DNA from: Paulinella micropora | Taxonomy: Eukaryota; Cercozoa; Imbricatea; Euglyphida; Paulinellidae | NCBI GenBank assembly: GCA_019918135.1 | Contig: WBZZ01002516.1 | Location: 229,501-293,500, forward strand | Direction: 5' to 3' | DNA: 64,000 nt | In this document: positions 47,808-58,429 of the stretch, piece by piece | Layout: every line of letters begins with the position of its first letter | Numbering within the stretch: the stretch's first letter is position 1 | Notes under the pieces: generated by a model | What the model saw: only the letters and a program-made list of their open reading frames with translations | Told to the model about the DNA's origin: nothing | The model's database searches: none | Translations under genes and position numbers: made by a program

Positions 47808-48208
47808 AACCTGTCATACATATCTTTTAGTGTCGTGAGCTTGCCATCGTGTTGAGATAAAACATCGCGGAAAAATGTCTTATAATCTAACTTACCATAT
47901 TTAAGAATAGGGCGTTGGTCTGGTGGTATATGTCCGTATCTACTCTCGTGCCATTTCTTCATATCCTCCTGTAATATGGTGCGGTCTTCCACTTTCATAT
48001 ACAAGAAGTTAAACGGGTCTTTTGATACTTTCAAATGTGCCGTTATTATTTCATAGCAACTATACCCGCTCTCGGGCGGATTCCGCTTTGCTTTAATTGG
48101 CGTTTTCTTCTCATTTGGCGGTGTGGATGCTTCTAGAACTGATAATTCTTTTTTCGCCAGTTCTTCTCCCACATTCGTTTTGACTTCGGTGATACCAGTC
48201 TCCTTCAA
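47798..48208 (-). CDS. Hypothetical 136-residue protein
   Basis: A charged protein with a lysine/proline-rich N-terminal third and a folded part (YSCYEIITAHLKVSKDP, MKKWHESRYGHIPPDQRP). Conserved-looking W and P residues suggest a real domain. No family recognised. Between it and the next gene (48209-48314) lies a short GATA-type repeat. Confidence 0.4.
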   Translation of the reverse strand: MKETGITEVKTNVGEELAKKELSVLEASTPPNEKKTPIKAKRNPPESGYSCYEIITAHLKVSKDPFNFLYMKVEDRTILQEDMKKWHESRYGHIPPDQRPILKYGKLDYKTFFRDVLSQHDGKLTTLKDMYDRFHV

Positions 48209-48314
48209 ATCACTTTCTTTAAAAGGTGTAAATTCTTCTGGTTCAAAGAGATAGATAGATAGATATGTTTAATCTATGGGCGTGGCTTAGCTTGAAAAGC
48301 CATGGCCTCCTATA

Positions 48315-48548
48315 CTACCCCCGGACAAGAACTTTCAGCACCGGCCAAGCTGCACACCAACCTTTTATCGTATCGGAAGAAGGCAATACAACTTCAACAT
48401 TATCACTCTGTTGATTTTGTTCGGGTCTGTATTTTTCGTAAAATGCGACGATATCAGGTTTAAGTGATTTGCTTGTTGGTAGTTTTATGTCGCTACTTAA
48501 ATGAGTCCATTTGGCGATTTCGTCCAAATAATTTTGCTTTGTGCTCAT
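48315..48548 (-). CDS. Small hypothetical protein
   Basis: The 77-residue frame (LDEIAKWTHLSSDIKLPTS onward) is polar and helical at the start; a composition change near the end towards GC-richer sequence may reflect nearby host-like DNA (48290-48350). No function assigned. Confidence 0.35.
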   Translation of the reverse strand: MSTKQNYLDEIAKWTHLSSDIKLPTSKSLKPDIVAFYEKYRPEQNQQSDNVEVVLPSSDTIKGWCAAWPVLKVLVRG

Positions 48549-48587
48549 GTTCTATATAATAGAGGAAAAAAATCCACACTTTAATTT

Positions 48588-50060
48588 TTATTCTTCATCA
48601 GTGTCGTCAGTATTAAAACTCCATTCTTGATCACCATAAATTGTTCGCCATGTGTTCTGGCATTCTTCCAGAGACGGCAATTCTATATGTCTCGCTCTCG
48701 TGCCGTTTACAATTCTTTTCGTTTCTTTTGCGTTAGGGATCAATTTTTTCATGTTTATCCAAAAACTAGTTTGTGAAGTGTGAGGGTCATTCATATTTGA
48801 TGTACACAATTTATATACTTCTTCTTTTGCGATTTCTTTTCTAAATTGAATTTCTGACAATCCGTTTGAAATATAACCATCATTTAAGCAATCCAACCAC
48901 CATTTCCTTAATTTGGAGAGAGATTTTACCTTTTGCTGCCGTAGCCCGTCTGTCAATATTGTTTCGCGGTCATTAAACTCGCTGAGGTCTCGTTCGGCAA
49001 GAAACTTTGCCAATCGTCGTCTATCAATAGATTGTATATCTGAAATTGGTTTTCTTTTTTCGTTCTCTTTCATAAGTGCTAATTCATCGGATACTTCAAG
49101 CACTAGCCATCGTTGTTCCGTTGTTCCTGCTGGCACTACCCATTCTTCGTTTGAAGCAAGCACCAAGAATAACATATTTTCTAATGTTAAGTTTGGTAAA
49201 TATTTTTGTTTAAGAGTAAGGGTATTTTCGGATACAAGTTTCTTAATGGTGCCCGCTCTCTCCTTATCCCCGCCCCAGACCATTTCGTCCATAAATACTA
49301 TGATTGCTCTGGCTAATTGAGCATTGAAGTCTCCTAATATTTCTCTCACATCGGAGGGTTGAAAGTAATTATCAGCACCTATAATATTTTTGAATATTTC
49401 AAGAATAATTCCCTTACCTGCTCGTTCACTGCTCGTTAAAACTAATGATAAATGAAGTTTTTCACACTGCTTTTGGTAAATGCTAGCAAACATATCAAGC
49501 ACCTTTTTATATATTTTTTTATTTCCACCGCACCATCTTTTTAAAATATGCTGGAAGAATGCTTCATTCTTTTCTTCTTCTGGAGTAAAAGATTTTACAT
49601 CTTCTAATGTATCAGTAGGAATAGCAAATCCCTTGAATAAATTGTAAAACCCTTTTTTGTAATTATCAAAGTAAGCCTTCGGATCAAAGATAACATCATT
49701 TACTTCTCGCCGTCGTGGATGAGTGTTCCATAATTTGTATAAATCAACAATATTTAATGTGGAATGATTTTTACCCAATTTTATCCAGTCCTCTTTTGAA
49801 GGATTAGTTCTTATTATTTTATTTTTAAGAAAAGCCTCTAGTGCTGTTTCAGTCTTATAACGAAAAACTGTATTTCCTTTGGAATCAACATATTCTTCAA
49901 TTATAGTGGGTTTAGTCAAATTCGCAAAACAATACGATTTATTCATCCAAGACAAGGCAGTATCTATCAATTCTACGAATTTATCGGGCGCATTACACTC
50001 ATCACCAAGTCTTCTCAAATCATCGATAGTGTTGATGTCGTGCACGATAGGTAGAGACAA
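48588..50060 (-). CDS. Superfamily 3 helicase, D5-like (element B)
   Basis: A whole 490-residue protein. The P-loop SSERAGKGIILEIF (near residue 212) is a superfamily 3 Walker A, followed by the Walker B-like AIIVFMDEMVWGG (near 253) and the sensor LFLVLASNEEWVVP, then an arginine-finger region EQRWLVLEVSDE. The N-terminal 180 residues include a D5_N-like part. It sits directly downstream of the primase on the same strand, the arrangement in which primase and helicase act together in PLVs. The family call is firm. Confidence 0.8.
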   Translation of the reverse strand: MSLPIVHDINTIDDLRRLGDECNAPDKFVELIDTALSWMNKSYCFANLTKPTIIEEYVDSKGNTVFRYKTETALEAFLKNKIIRTNPSKEDWIKLGKNHSTLNIVDLYKLWNTHPRRREVNDVIFDPKAYFDNYKKGFYNLFKGFAIPTDTLEDVKSFTPEEEKNEAFFQHILKRWCGGNKKIYKKVLDMFASIYQKQCEKLHLSLVLTSSERAGKGIILEIFKNIIGADNYFQPSDVREILGDFNAQLARAIIVFMDEMVWGGDKERAGTIKKLVSENTLTLKQKYLPNLTLENMLFLVLASNEEWVVPAGTTEQRWLVLEVSDELALMKENEKRKPISDIQSIDRRRLAKFLAERDLSEFNDRETILTDGLRQQKVKSLSKLRKWWLDCLNDGYISNGLSEIQFRKEIAKEEVYKLCTSNMNDPHTSQTSFWINMKKLIPNAKETKRIVNGTRARHIELPSLEECQNTWRTIYGDQEWSFNTDDTDEE

Positions 50061-50069
50061 TTCATGAAT

Positions 50070-51100
50070 TCACACATTTTTACCTCCACAACTCGCATCG
50101 TGGCAGTAGAAATATAAACCATCTCGTTTCCACACAACATAACAATTATCACTTTGATTTTCTTCACCATTTATGATATATTTTCTCACTCCTGTTGTTT
50201 TCAAAACAAACATTCGCTGTTTTTGTTCTTTTATTTCCACATTGGGCACTTTATCAATTATTATTTGTTTTATTTCTGCTAGGGTGATATGTTGATATCT
50301 TCGCAAAGAAGTATATTCTGGCAGTTTGATATCGTAGAATGAATGTTCATCGGGTCGCATGATTAAGTAATCATCTATTTCAACATTGTTCAATCGTTTC
50401 AGTGTGTTATTTTTTGGTGTATAAGAGCATGGAAGCAATACACGATCGCTCCCATCTTTATGAGAATAAATAGTGCGGAATGCTCTATTCTTGTTATACA
50501 CAGAAATATCAAATATTGTTCGTAATTCAATCTTTTGATCGTTTCGTTCAAAAGTGAAACAGAGGTCTGGATAATCTTTTTCAATCACTGCTTCCACAAA
50601 TTTCCAGAATTCCTTTTGTTTATCGCAGTTTTCAGATAAGAAGCCATTGTCGTATGAGAAATGAGAAGAGATTTTATCACCTTTACAAGCATCTAGATAT
50701 TTAGCTTTTTTTGGATTATATTTCATACCAACTTGTTGAAATACATTCTCCATCAGATTATTCCATCGCTCATATATCTTCTCGTAAGATAGTCAAGTTG
50801 TCGCCGTCCAAATCAGTAAACATTCTCTGTGGTTTGCCTTCCATCAATACCTCGTAGAATTGTTTTTAATCGTCAGGTGTTTTTTCAATCAACTCAACGA
50901 AATCCTCTTGAAATGGCAGAGTGGTAAATTGTTTGTTCCCCCACTTAACGAGTATCACATCGTTTGCTTTGTCTCGCAAAGCATCTTCTTGTTTCCAATA
51001 CCAATGTTCATTTTCCAACATGGGTGCCAACATATTATATTGGTGGTCAGATATAAAATGTTTGAGTTGTCCTTGATGATTACATAATAAAGGATATAAG
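50070..51100 (-). CDS. Archaeo-eukaryotic primase, UL52/PrimPol type (gene region)
   Basis: The region shows MFTDLDGDNLTI (motif I with the metal-binding DxD), RTIFDISVYNKNRAFR (the D..VY..NR.FR motif of UL52-type primases) and, at the end, LYFYCHDASCGG, the zinc motif of the same family. Upstream of motif I are AALRDKANDVILVKW-like helices. It is followed by the superfamily 3 helicase with only a nine-base gap. This primase-helicase pair replaces the TV-Pol strategy of element A. The region looks decayed. Confidence 0.7.
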
Positions 51101-51195
51101 TTTAATATAAAATTAAATAATTAATAATGGAAAAAATTAAATAAATAATAATTGAAAAAATTTAGTAATAATAATGGAAAAAATTATTAATTACA

Positions 51196-51423
51196 TTATC
51201 TCATTTTATTAAAGCAATCACATTTATCAAATCCCTTGAATGCTCCACAAAGTCCGCAATATTTTAATGTTTTTATCATACATGATTTATGATAATACTT
51301 TTCTCTGTTATGATATTTAGGAATTATGTTTTTTAAAATTGCTCTTTTACTTTCGCAGTAGCAACAGAATTTAATATCTGGATTTTTATGAATACTGCTT
51401 AGCAGTGAGAGTTCTCCGTTCAT
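51196..51423 (-). CDS. Small cysteine-rich zinc protein
   Basis: A 75-residue protein with CCYCESKRA, SCMIKTLKYCGLCG and CDC patterns, enough for two zinc ribbons. Small zinc proteins of this form occur in giant viruses and PLVs. Function unknown. Confidence 0.45.
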   Translation of the reverse strand: MNGELSLLSSIHKNPDIKFCCYCESKRAILKNIIPKYHNREKYYHKSCMIKTLKYCGLCGAFKGFDKCDCFNKMR

Positions 51424-51438
51424 TTTGTGATTTTTAAA

Positions 51439-51705
51439 TCACTTAATACATTCAGAGCAGATCACTATTTCTTCACCACTTTTTGTATGTCTAATGACCA
51501 AGTTTGTTTCGATTTCGTGAGAGCAAACGCAATATTTTTCTGTTCCTTCGTCTAATAATTCAATGACTTCCCAATCGTTTGTATTCCACTTACCATCGGG
51601 CGCAACAAACATAATCGCGTTGATTAAATTCATAAAATATTTGTTTTTCTCATAATCAATGAGCAATTGTAAATCATCATATGCACAATACGATTTTTTC
51701 TCCAT
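51439..51705 (-). CDS. Small zinc protein with CxC and CxxC pairs
   Basis: The 88-residue protein ends with YCVCSHEIETNLVIRH then ICSECIK, a four-cysteine site seen in short proteins of several large DNA viruses. Its N-terminal half is helical. It follows the previous zinc gene with a 15-base gap and probably shares its transcript. Confidence 0.45.
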   Translation of the reverse strand: MEKKSYCAYDDLQLLIDYEKNKYFMNLINAIMFVAPDGKWNTNDWEVIELLDEGTEKYCVCSHEIETNLVIRHTKSGEEIVICSECIK

Positions 51706-51734
51706 GGTGATTATATCATAAAGAATATAATTAT

Positions 51735-51956
51735 TTAATATTTAATATATAATTCATCATTGAAACTTCTTTTATTTTCCTTTAATTTGGCTCTTTTTTC
51801 CTTTTTCATAGCTAGTATCTTGTCTCTATTCTTTTCATAATACGACTTGCTCGCTACTCTGTATATTTCTGGATTTCTCTTGGCATACTTGCTAGAAGCA
51901 ATTGAATGTGCTTTCCTTTTTTCCTCTGGTGTGTTGTGAATCCTTTTCGGTTGCAT
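51735..51956 (-). CDS. Small lysine-rich protein
   Basis: The 73-residue protein is made of K/R/E-rich helices (EEKRKAHSIASSKYAKRNPE and KNRDKILAMKKEKR). The NPEIYR...YYEKNRDKI pattern resembles the linker repeats of GIY-YIG and HNH nucleases in giant viruses, so it may be the detached linker part of such a gene. Last clear frame of element B on this side. Confidence 0.4.
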   Translation of the reverse strand: MQPKRIHNTPEEKRKAHSIASSKYAKRNPEIYRVASKSYYEKNRDKILAMKKEKRAKLKENKRSFNDELYIKY

Positions 51957-52019
51957 AGTTAAGAAGATATGTTATATATTCATTATGATTTTTATTTTTT
52001 AAATTAAAATACTCAGATG

Positions 52020-52455
52020 TCGTAAATTTTCCTTTGGTTGCAGTGTCCGACGTTGGCCGAGGTCTTAATGACTACATTGTCCGATGTATTAATGATTGAA
52101 AAGTAAACGTTGGCATTCTAACATAAATAGCAGTGAGAGATTGAATAAAATTCATTTTATTAAGGGGGGTGTCCAACGTTGGCCAACGTTGGCGACCTTT
52201 TTTCAAAATTTTCCGAGTGGGTATAAAAAAAAGGGGGGGGGGACATATTTTTTTTTTTTAAAAAGTCTGACAGGTCGGACAGGTTGGACATGTTAAAAAA
52301 TAGATAATAATAAGAAGAATTATTAATAAAATCGTTTAAAATTAACATTGAAAAGTGTCCGACGTTATGTCCGACCTTTAAAATCATTAAGGCAACCTTG
52401 GACAGGTTGGACAGTGGATAATAAAATGAATTTAATAAATATCTCTCGCACCTGC
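52020..52455. repeat. Inverted-repeat element with ACGTTGGCC motifs
   Basis: An imperfect inverted repeat of about 28 bases flanks the span: GAGAGATTGAATAAAATTCA on the left (near 52134) and the near-complement TGAATTTAATAAATATCTCTC on the right (near 52430). Between and around them the words GTCC(G/A)ACGTTGGCC, GACAGGT(C/T)GGACA and GTCCGACGTTATGTCCGACC recur, and an A8G10-type run lies near 52228-52245. No gene is supported between 51957 and 52580. A MITE-like element or the terminus of element B are both possible. Confidence 0.55.
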
Positions 52456-52579
52456 TCACATATGAATGGAATTACAACTATGGCCCAGTATCCGAAGAGA
52501 CGCCGATCGATAAAGTCGTATGTTGAAATTGCTTCCAAAATTTATCAAGCAACTTCCACATACGACAAGTTGCTTTTAA

Positions 52580-53059
52580 TCAAGGAGCAAAGTTCGCCAT
52601 GGTTGCGTATATGTTCAAAAAAGTATCTGTTCCTGTGCCACGAATGAAATTATTGAGCGAACCTCTGTGCGCAAACACATAAATCCGCTCATCTTCCTGA
52701 AGCGGACTAATGAACAAAACGAAAAGACCAAAGCCCTGAAGCCCTTCTACATTTCCAGACTTCGACTCTGCTCTGCCAAAAATGGCTTTCTTTTCTAAAT
52801 AACCATTAGCGACATATCCCCTCGCCCTCATTGCATCAAATTCTATTAATGGATTTAGAGGTCTATCCCTTTTGTAGAGAATTGAAAGATTAAGTCCACG
52901 ACCGAACTTTGGAATCATCCTCGACGGATTGTGCGGCACGAAAGGGGCAATGACGAGCGCAGTCATTTGCTGAACCAATGGCTCTACTGCTGGGTCGGCG
53001 ACGGCGGGGGCTTTCTCCTCATCCTGCTCCTCCTCATCCTGCTCCTCTTCGTCGGCCAT
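52580..53059 (-). CDS. Hypothetical protein with acidic N-terminus
   Basis: About 159 residues from the ATG at 53059. The N-terminus is an EEEQDEE repeat, the rest is mixed alpha/beta (LNLSILYKRDRPLNPLIEFD, LFVLFISPLQEDERIYVFAH). Composition is intermediate between elements A and B, so it may be a separate gene or host gene. No family recognised. The 280 bases upstream (53060-53338) show only CACCAA/TTGGTG words and no gene. Confidence 0.4.
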   Translation of the reverse strand: MADEEEQDEEEQDEEKAPAVADPAVEPLVQQMTALVIAPFVPHNPSRMIPKFGRGLNLSILYKRDRPLNPLIEFDAMRARGYVANGYLEKKAIFGRAESKSGNVEGLQGFGLFVLFISPLQEDERIYVFAHRGSLNNFIRGTGTDTFLNIYATMANFAP

Positions 53060-53338
53060 GGCACCTGCAACACACACGACAAGGGTTTGGACTTCTTGAC
53101 TTTACCACTTTGGGAATTCTGAAAAAGTCGGAGAATGAAAAAAAGAAACAGGCAAAAACACGTGATTGAATTTCTGGAATTTCTGCTTACAATTTGAAAT
53201 GCCGATAAAAAGGAAAAGTGAAAATTTTTTTCACACCGCACACATGAAAACACCAACTTTAGCCACTTGGTGCGGTATTTTTTTAGCCTACACCAACTCT
53301 GACATTGGTCAACTTTTGGTGTTAAACCAAGAACAATA

Positions 53339-53800
53339 ATGAGCGATAGCGAGGAAGAATATATTGAAAGACAAGAGACAAACAAATGGTTTGAAAAACT
53401 GAAAGATAAAACTTACTTTGAAATAAATAGATTTAAAATAAGAAATGAAACAAAAGCAGAAATAATACAAAGCAAACTTGACGAGAACGAAAGAGAAAAG
53501 ATTGAATTGGAGAAACAAAAAAGAGATTGCGAAAATAAAGCGAATGCGATTGACGAAATACTTGCGAAAAGAATAGGAGAAAAAGAAAGAAAGGAGAAAA
53601 TTAAACAAATGAAACGAGAAAAAAGGAGAGAAGAACAGAAGAAAAAACAATTAAGATTGCTTGAAAATTGGTTAAGTGCGGAAAATCAACCAATGGGAAT
53701 AGATGATGAGATAAAAGCGCGAAAGATGATTGATAGTGGAAAAACAACAACAGAAATAATACAATCATATGAAAAATATAAAAGACAGAGAATTGAATAA
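53339..53800 (+). CDS. Charged coiled-coil protein
   Basis: A 153-residue frame rich in K and E, with long coiled coil (EREKIELEKQKRDCENKANA, ERKEKIKQMKREKRREEQKKK) and an acidic start (SDSEEEYIERQE). Codon use is AT-rich. Function unknown; the length and composition are compatible with a small virus or host gene. It ends 156 bases before the palindrome region. Confidence 0.4.
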   Translation: MSDSEEEYIERQETNKWFEKLKDKTYFEINRFKIRNETKAEIIQSKLDENEREKIELEKQKRDCENKANAIDEILAKRIGEKERKEKIKQMKREKRREEQKKKQLRLLENWLSAENQPMGIDDEIKARKMIDSGKTTTEIIQSYEKYKRQRIE

Positions 53801-53956
53801 ATAGTATTTTTCACTACTAACTCCTTTACCTCATAGGAGATCTAGTGCGTCAAAAATTTTTATCAAAAAATAGGAGGTGCTTTCAGAAAAGCACACTTTC
53901 GTTCGAAGAGATTTACTCATACCGCACTTGTGTGTGGTAGGTGGAGAAGACTTCAA

Positions 53957-54420
53957 AAAAGGTAATTTAATAATAAATACATTTTTATGTGTGTGATCAT
54001 TTATCTACAATAGACAGGTCTATCTCGTATATCATACAATAAGCCTTAGAAACATATAAAACACACACAGGAAGACAGAAAACACACCTTTGTTTTACAA
54101 AAACACACCTTTGTTTTGACAAAAAAACGACAAACTAAGCACACTAAGAGAGATTTGGTCAAAATGACGACAAAAAACCATATAAATGAAATTTATATAT
54201 ATTTTATTATATAATAAAATATGGTTTTTGTCGTCATTTTGACCAAATCTCTTAGTGTGCTTAGTTTGTCGTTTTTTTTTGTCAAAACAAAGGTGTGTTT
54301 TTGTAAAACAAAGGTGTGTTTTCTGTCTTCCTGTGTATGTTTTATATGTTTCTAAGGCTTATTTTATGATATACTAGATAGACCTGTCTATTGTAGATAA
54401 ATGATCTATATATAAATATT
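53957..54420. repeat. Hairpin unit, left copy
   Basis: A self-complementary unit with arms of about 190 bases around a centre near 54203. Arms contain AAAACACACCTTTGTTTT repeated twice, AGCACACTAAGAGAGATTTG and AATAGACAGGTCTAT. The loop is an AT-rich ATTATATAAT core. Foldback-type mobile element or hairpin end. Confidence 0.8.
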
Positions 54421-56195
54421 CTATACTATACTATACTATACTATACTATAATGTACTATACTATACTATATATACTCTATATATAGACATATATATAATA
54501 TACATATATATATACTATTACTATACTATACTATACTATACTATACTATACTACTATACTATACTATACTATACTATACTATACTACACTATACTATACT
54601 ATATATGTACTATATTATACTATATTATACTATACTATACTATACTATACTATACTATACTATACTACTATACTATAATATACTATACTATACTATACTA
54701 TTACAATACTATACTATACTATACTATACTACAGTATATTATACTATACTATACTATACTATACTATACTATACTATACTATACCATACCATACTATACT
54801 ATACTATACTATACTATACTACACTATACTACACTATACTACACTATACTACACTATACTACACTATACTACACTATACTATACTATACTTTACTATATA
54901 TATGTATAATATATATATATTATATATATGTACATATATATATACTATACTATACCGTACTATACTATACTATACACTATGCTATACTATATTATACTAT
55001 ATTATACTATACTATACTATACTATACTATACTATACTATACTATACCATACTATACTATACTATACTATACTATACTATACTATACTATACTATACTAT
55101 ACTCAGGCTATACTATACTATACTATACTATACTATACTATACTATACTATGCTGTACTATTCTACATTATGGTACATTATACTATACTATATTATACAA
55201 TATTATACTATATTCTACTATACTATACTATACCATACTATACTATACTATACTATACTATACTATACTATACTATACTATACTATACTATACTATACTA
55301 TACTGTATTTTACTCAGGCTATACTGTACTATAGTATGCTATACTATGCTATGCTATAGTATACTATACTATGCTGTATTATTCTACATTATGATACATT
55401 ATACTATACTATATTATACTATATTATACTATACTCTACTCTTCTACTATACTATACTATACTATACTATACTATACTATACTATACTATACTATACTAT
55501 ACTGTACTGTACTATACTCAGGCTATACTATACTATAGTATAGTATACTATACTATACAATGCTATAGTATACTATACTATGCTGTATTCTTCTACATTA
55601 TGATACACTATACTATACTATACTATACTATACTATACTATACTATACTATACTATACTATAGTATACTATACTATAGTATACTATACTATAGTATACTA
55701 TACTATAGTATACTATACTATACTATACTATACTATACTATACTATACTATACTATACTACACTATGTTATACTATATTATATTGTACTATATTGTACTA
55801 TACTATACTATACTATACTATACTATACTATACTATATTACAATATATTATACTTTACTATACTATACTATATTACACTATACTTTCCTATACTTTCCTA
55901 CACTATACTATACTATACTATACTATACTATACTATACTATACTATACTATACTATACTATACTATACTATACTATACTATACTATACTATACTATTCTT
56001 ACTATTCTATACTATACTGTATTACACTATACTATACTATACTATACTATACTATACTATACTATACTATACTATACTATACTTACTATACTTACTATAC
56101 TGTATATATATATATGCTATACTATACTATACTATACTATACTATACTATACTATATACTATACTATACTATACTATACTATACTAGTATACTAT
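54420..56195 (+). repeat. ACTAT pentanucleotide satellite, left arm
   Basis: Nearly continuous ACTAT repeats with scattered substitutions (for example ACACT, ACCAT, ATTAT) and two ACTCAGGCTAT interruptions near 55100 and 55312. Higher-order copies of several hundred bases can be matched within the array, so it grew by block duplication. Confidence 0.9.
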
Positions 56196-56442
56196 ATATT
56201 CCATTGCAGTCCTGGCGACTTGATAATGCACTTTTGTTTTACGGGCCTGGCCGAAAATAAGCCCCGGGGGCTTTTTTTGTATCCATCTATCTATCTTCAT
56301 ATATATCTATCTTCATATGTATCTATCTTTCTTCTTCATATGTATCTATCTATCTATCTCAGAGAGAGAGAGAGAGAAAGAGAAAGAGAGGGAGAGAGAG
56401 AGAGGGAGAGTTAGATAGATAGATAGATAGATAGACAGATAC

Positions 56443-56497
<55 letters not shown>

Positions 56498-56672
56498 TAA
56501 AACACAGTGTACACAGGCCGGAGTTTATATTAGCACCTTGAAACGAATGCAATGCAAAAGCACATGGTGGCGGGCCGGCCGAACCTACAAAAAAAGCCCG
56601 CGGGGCTTATTTTCGGCCAGGCCCGTAAAACAAAAGTGCATTATCAAGTCGCCAGGACTGCAATGGAATATA
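56196..56672. repeat. Palindrome centre with GATA-type microsatellite
   Basis: An 85-base inverted pair (containing GGCCGAAAATAAGCCCCG and its complement) flanks a 300-base asymmetric core made of CTAT/ATCT repeats, a GAGAGA run and (GATA)n at 56408-56500. The core is the only part of the giant palindrome without a mirrored copy. Confidence 0.8.
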
Positions 56673-58429
56673 TAGTATACTAGTATAGTATAGTATAGTA
56701 TAGTATATAGTATAGTATAGTATAGTATAGTATAGTATAGAATATATATATATATATATATATAGTCTAGTAAGTATAGTATAGTATAATTTAGTATAGT
56801 ATAGTATAGTATAGTATAGTATAGTATAGTGTAATACAGTATAGTATAGAATAGTAAGAATAGTATAGTATAGTATAGTATAGTATAGTATAGTATAGAA
56901 TAGTATAGTATAGCATAGTATAGTATAGTATAGTATAGTATAGTATAGTATAGTGTAGGAAAGTATACGAAAGTATAGTGTAATATAGTATAGTATAGTA
57001 TAGTATAGTATAGTATAGTATAGTACAGTATAGTACAGTATAGTACAATATAATATAGTATAACATAGTGTAGTATAGTATAGTATAGTATAGTATAGTA
57101 TAGTATAGTATAGTATAGTATGGTATAGTATAGTATGCTATAGTATACTATAGTATACTATAGTATACTATACTATAGTATACTATAGTATAGTATAGTA
57201 TAGTATAGTATAGTATAGTATAGTATAGTATAGTATAGTATAGTATAGTATAGTATAGTATAGTATAGTATAGTATAGTATAGTGTATCATAATGTAGAA
57301 GAATACAGCATAGTATAGTATACTATAGCATTGTATAGTATAGTATACTATACTATAGTATAGTATAGCCTGAGTATAGTACAGTACAGTATAGTATAGT
57401 ATAGTATAGTATAGTATAGTATAGTATAGTATAGTATAGTAGAAGAGTAGAGTATAGTATAATATAGTATAATATAGTATAGTATAATGTATCATAATGT
57501 AGAATAATACAGCATAGTATAGTATACTATAGCATAGCATAGTATAGCATACTATAGTACAGTATAGCCTGAGTAAAATACAGTATAGTATAGTATAGTA
57601 TAGTATAGTATAGTATAGTATAGTATAGTATAGTATAGAATAGTATAGTATGGTATAGTATAGTATAGTAGAATATAGTATAATATTGTATAATATAGTA
57701 TAGTATAATGTACCATAATGTAGAATAGTACACCATAGTATAGTATAGTATAGTATAGTATAGTATAGTATAGTATAGTATAGTATAGTATAGTATAGCC
57801 TGAGTATAGTATAGTATAGTATAGTATAGTATAGTATAGTATAGTATAGTATAGTATAATATAGTATAATATAGTATAATATAGTATAGCATAGTGTATA
57901 GTATAGTATAGTACGGTATAGTATAGTATATATATATATGTACATATATATAATATATATATATTATACATATATATAGTAAAGTATAGTATAGTTTAGT
58001 ATAGTTTAGTATAGTGTAGTATAGTGTAGTATAGTGTAGTATAGTATAGTATAGTATAGTATAGTATAGTATAGTATGGTATGGTATAGTATAGTATAGT
58101 ATAGTATAGTATAGTATAGTATAGTATAGTATAGTAGTATAGTATAGTATAGTATAGTATAGTATAGTATAGTATAGTATAGTATAGTATAATATAGTAC
58201 ATATATAGTATAGTATAGTGTAGTATAGTATAGTATAGTATAGTAGTATAGTATAGTATAGTATAGTATAGTATAGTATAGTATAGTATAGTATAGTATA
58301 GTATAGTAATAGTATATATATATATATGTATATTATATATATATGTTTATATATAGAGTATATATAGTATAGTATAGTACATTATAGTATAGTATAGTAT
58401 AGTATAGTATAGAATATTTATATATAGAT
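56673..58429 (-). repeat. TAGTA pentanucleotide satellite, right arm
   Basis: Inverted partner of the array at 54420-56195; interruptions such as ATAGCCTGAGTAT occur in mirrored order. Confidence 0.9.

Larger units (their letters stand above)
24470..52000. mobile_element. Element B: AT-rich Polinton-like virus, interrupted by block C
   Basis: Two AT-rich segments (24470-33833 and 43979-52000) carry one PLV gene set: penton-like protein, major capsid protein, packaging ATPase, a PLA2-motif protein, GIY-YIG endonuclease, S74 fibre, superfamily 3 helicase and archaeo-eukaryotic primase, plus small zinc proteins. The fibre gene begins at 47076 and its end lies at 32988-33833, with block C between. 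Total without C is about 17 kb, a normal PLV size. It looks more decayed than element A, with roughly six to eight breaks, though some could be sequencing error in homopolymers. No integrase or terminal inverted repeats were identified; the left end abuts element A. Confidence 0.8.

Noticed and set aside
24470-52000. Integrase or protein-primed polymerase of classical Polintons in elements A or B
   Set aside because: No DDE integrase or PolB motifs were found in any long frame, so the elements are called Polinton-like and not Polintons.
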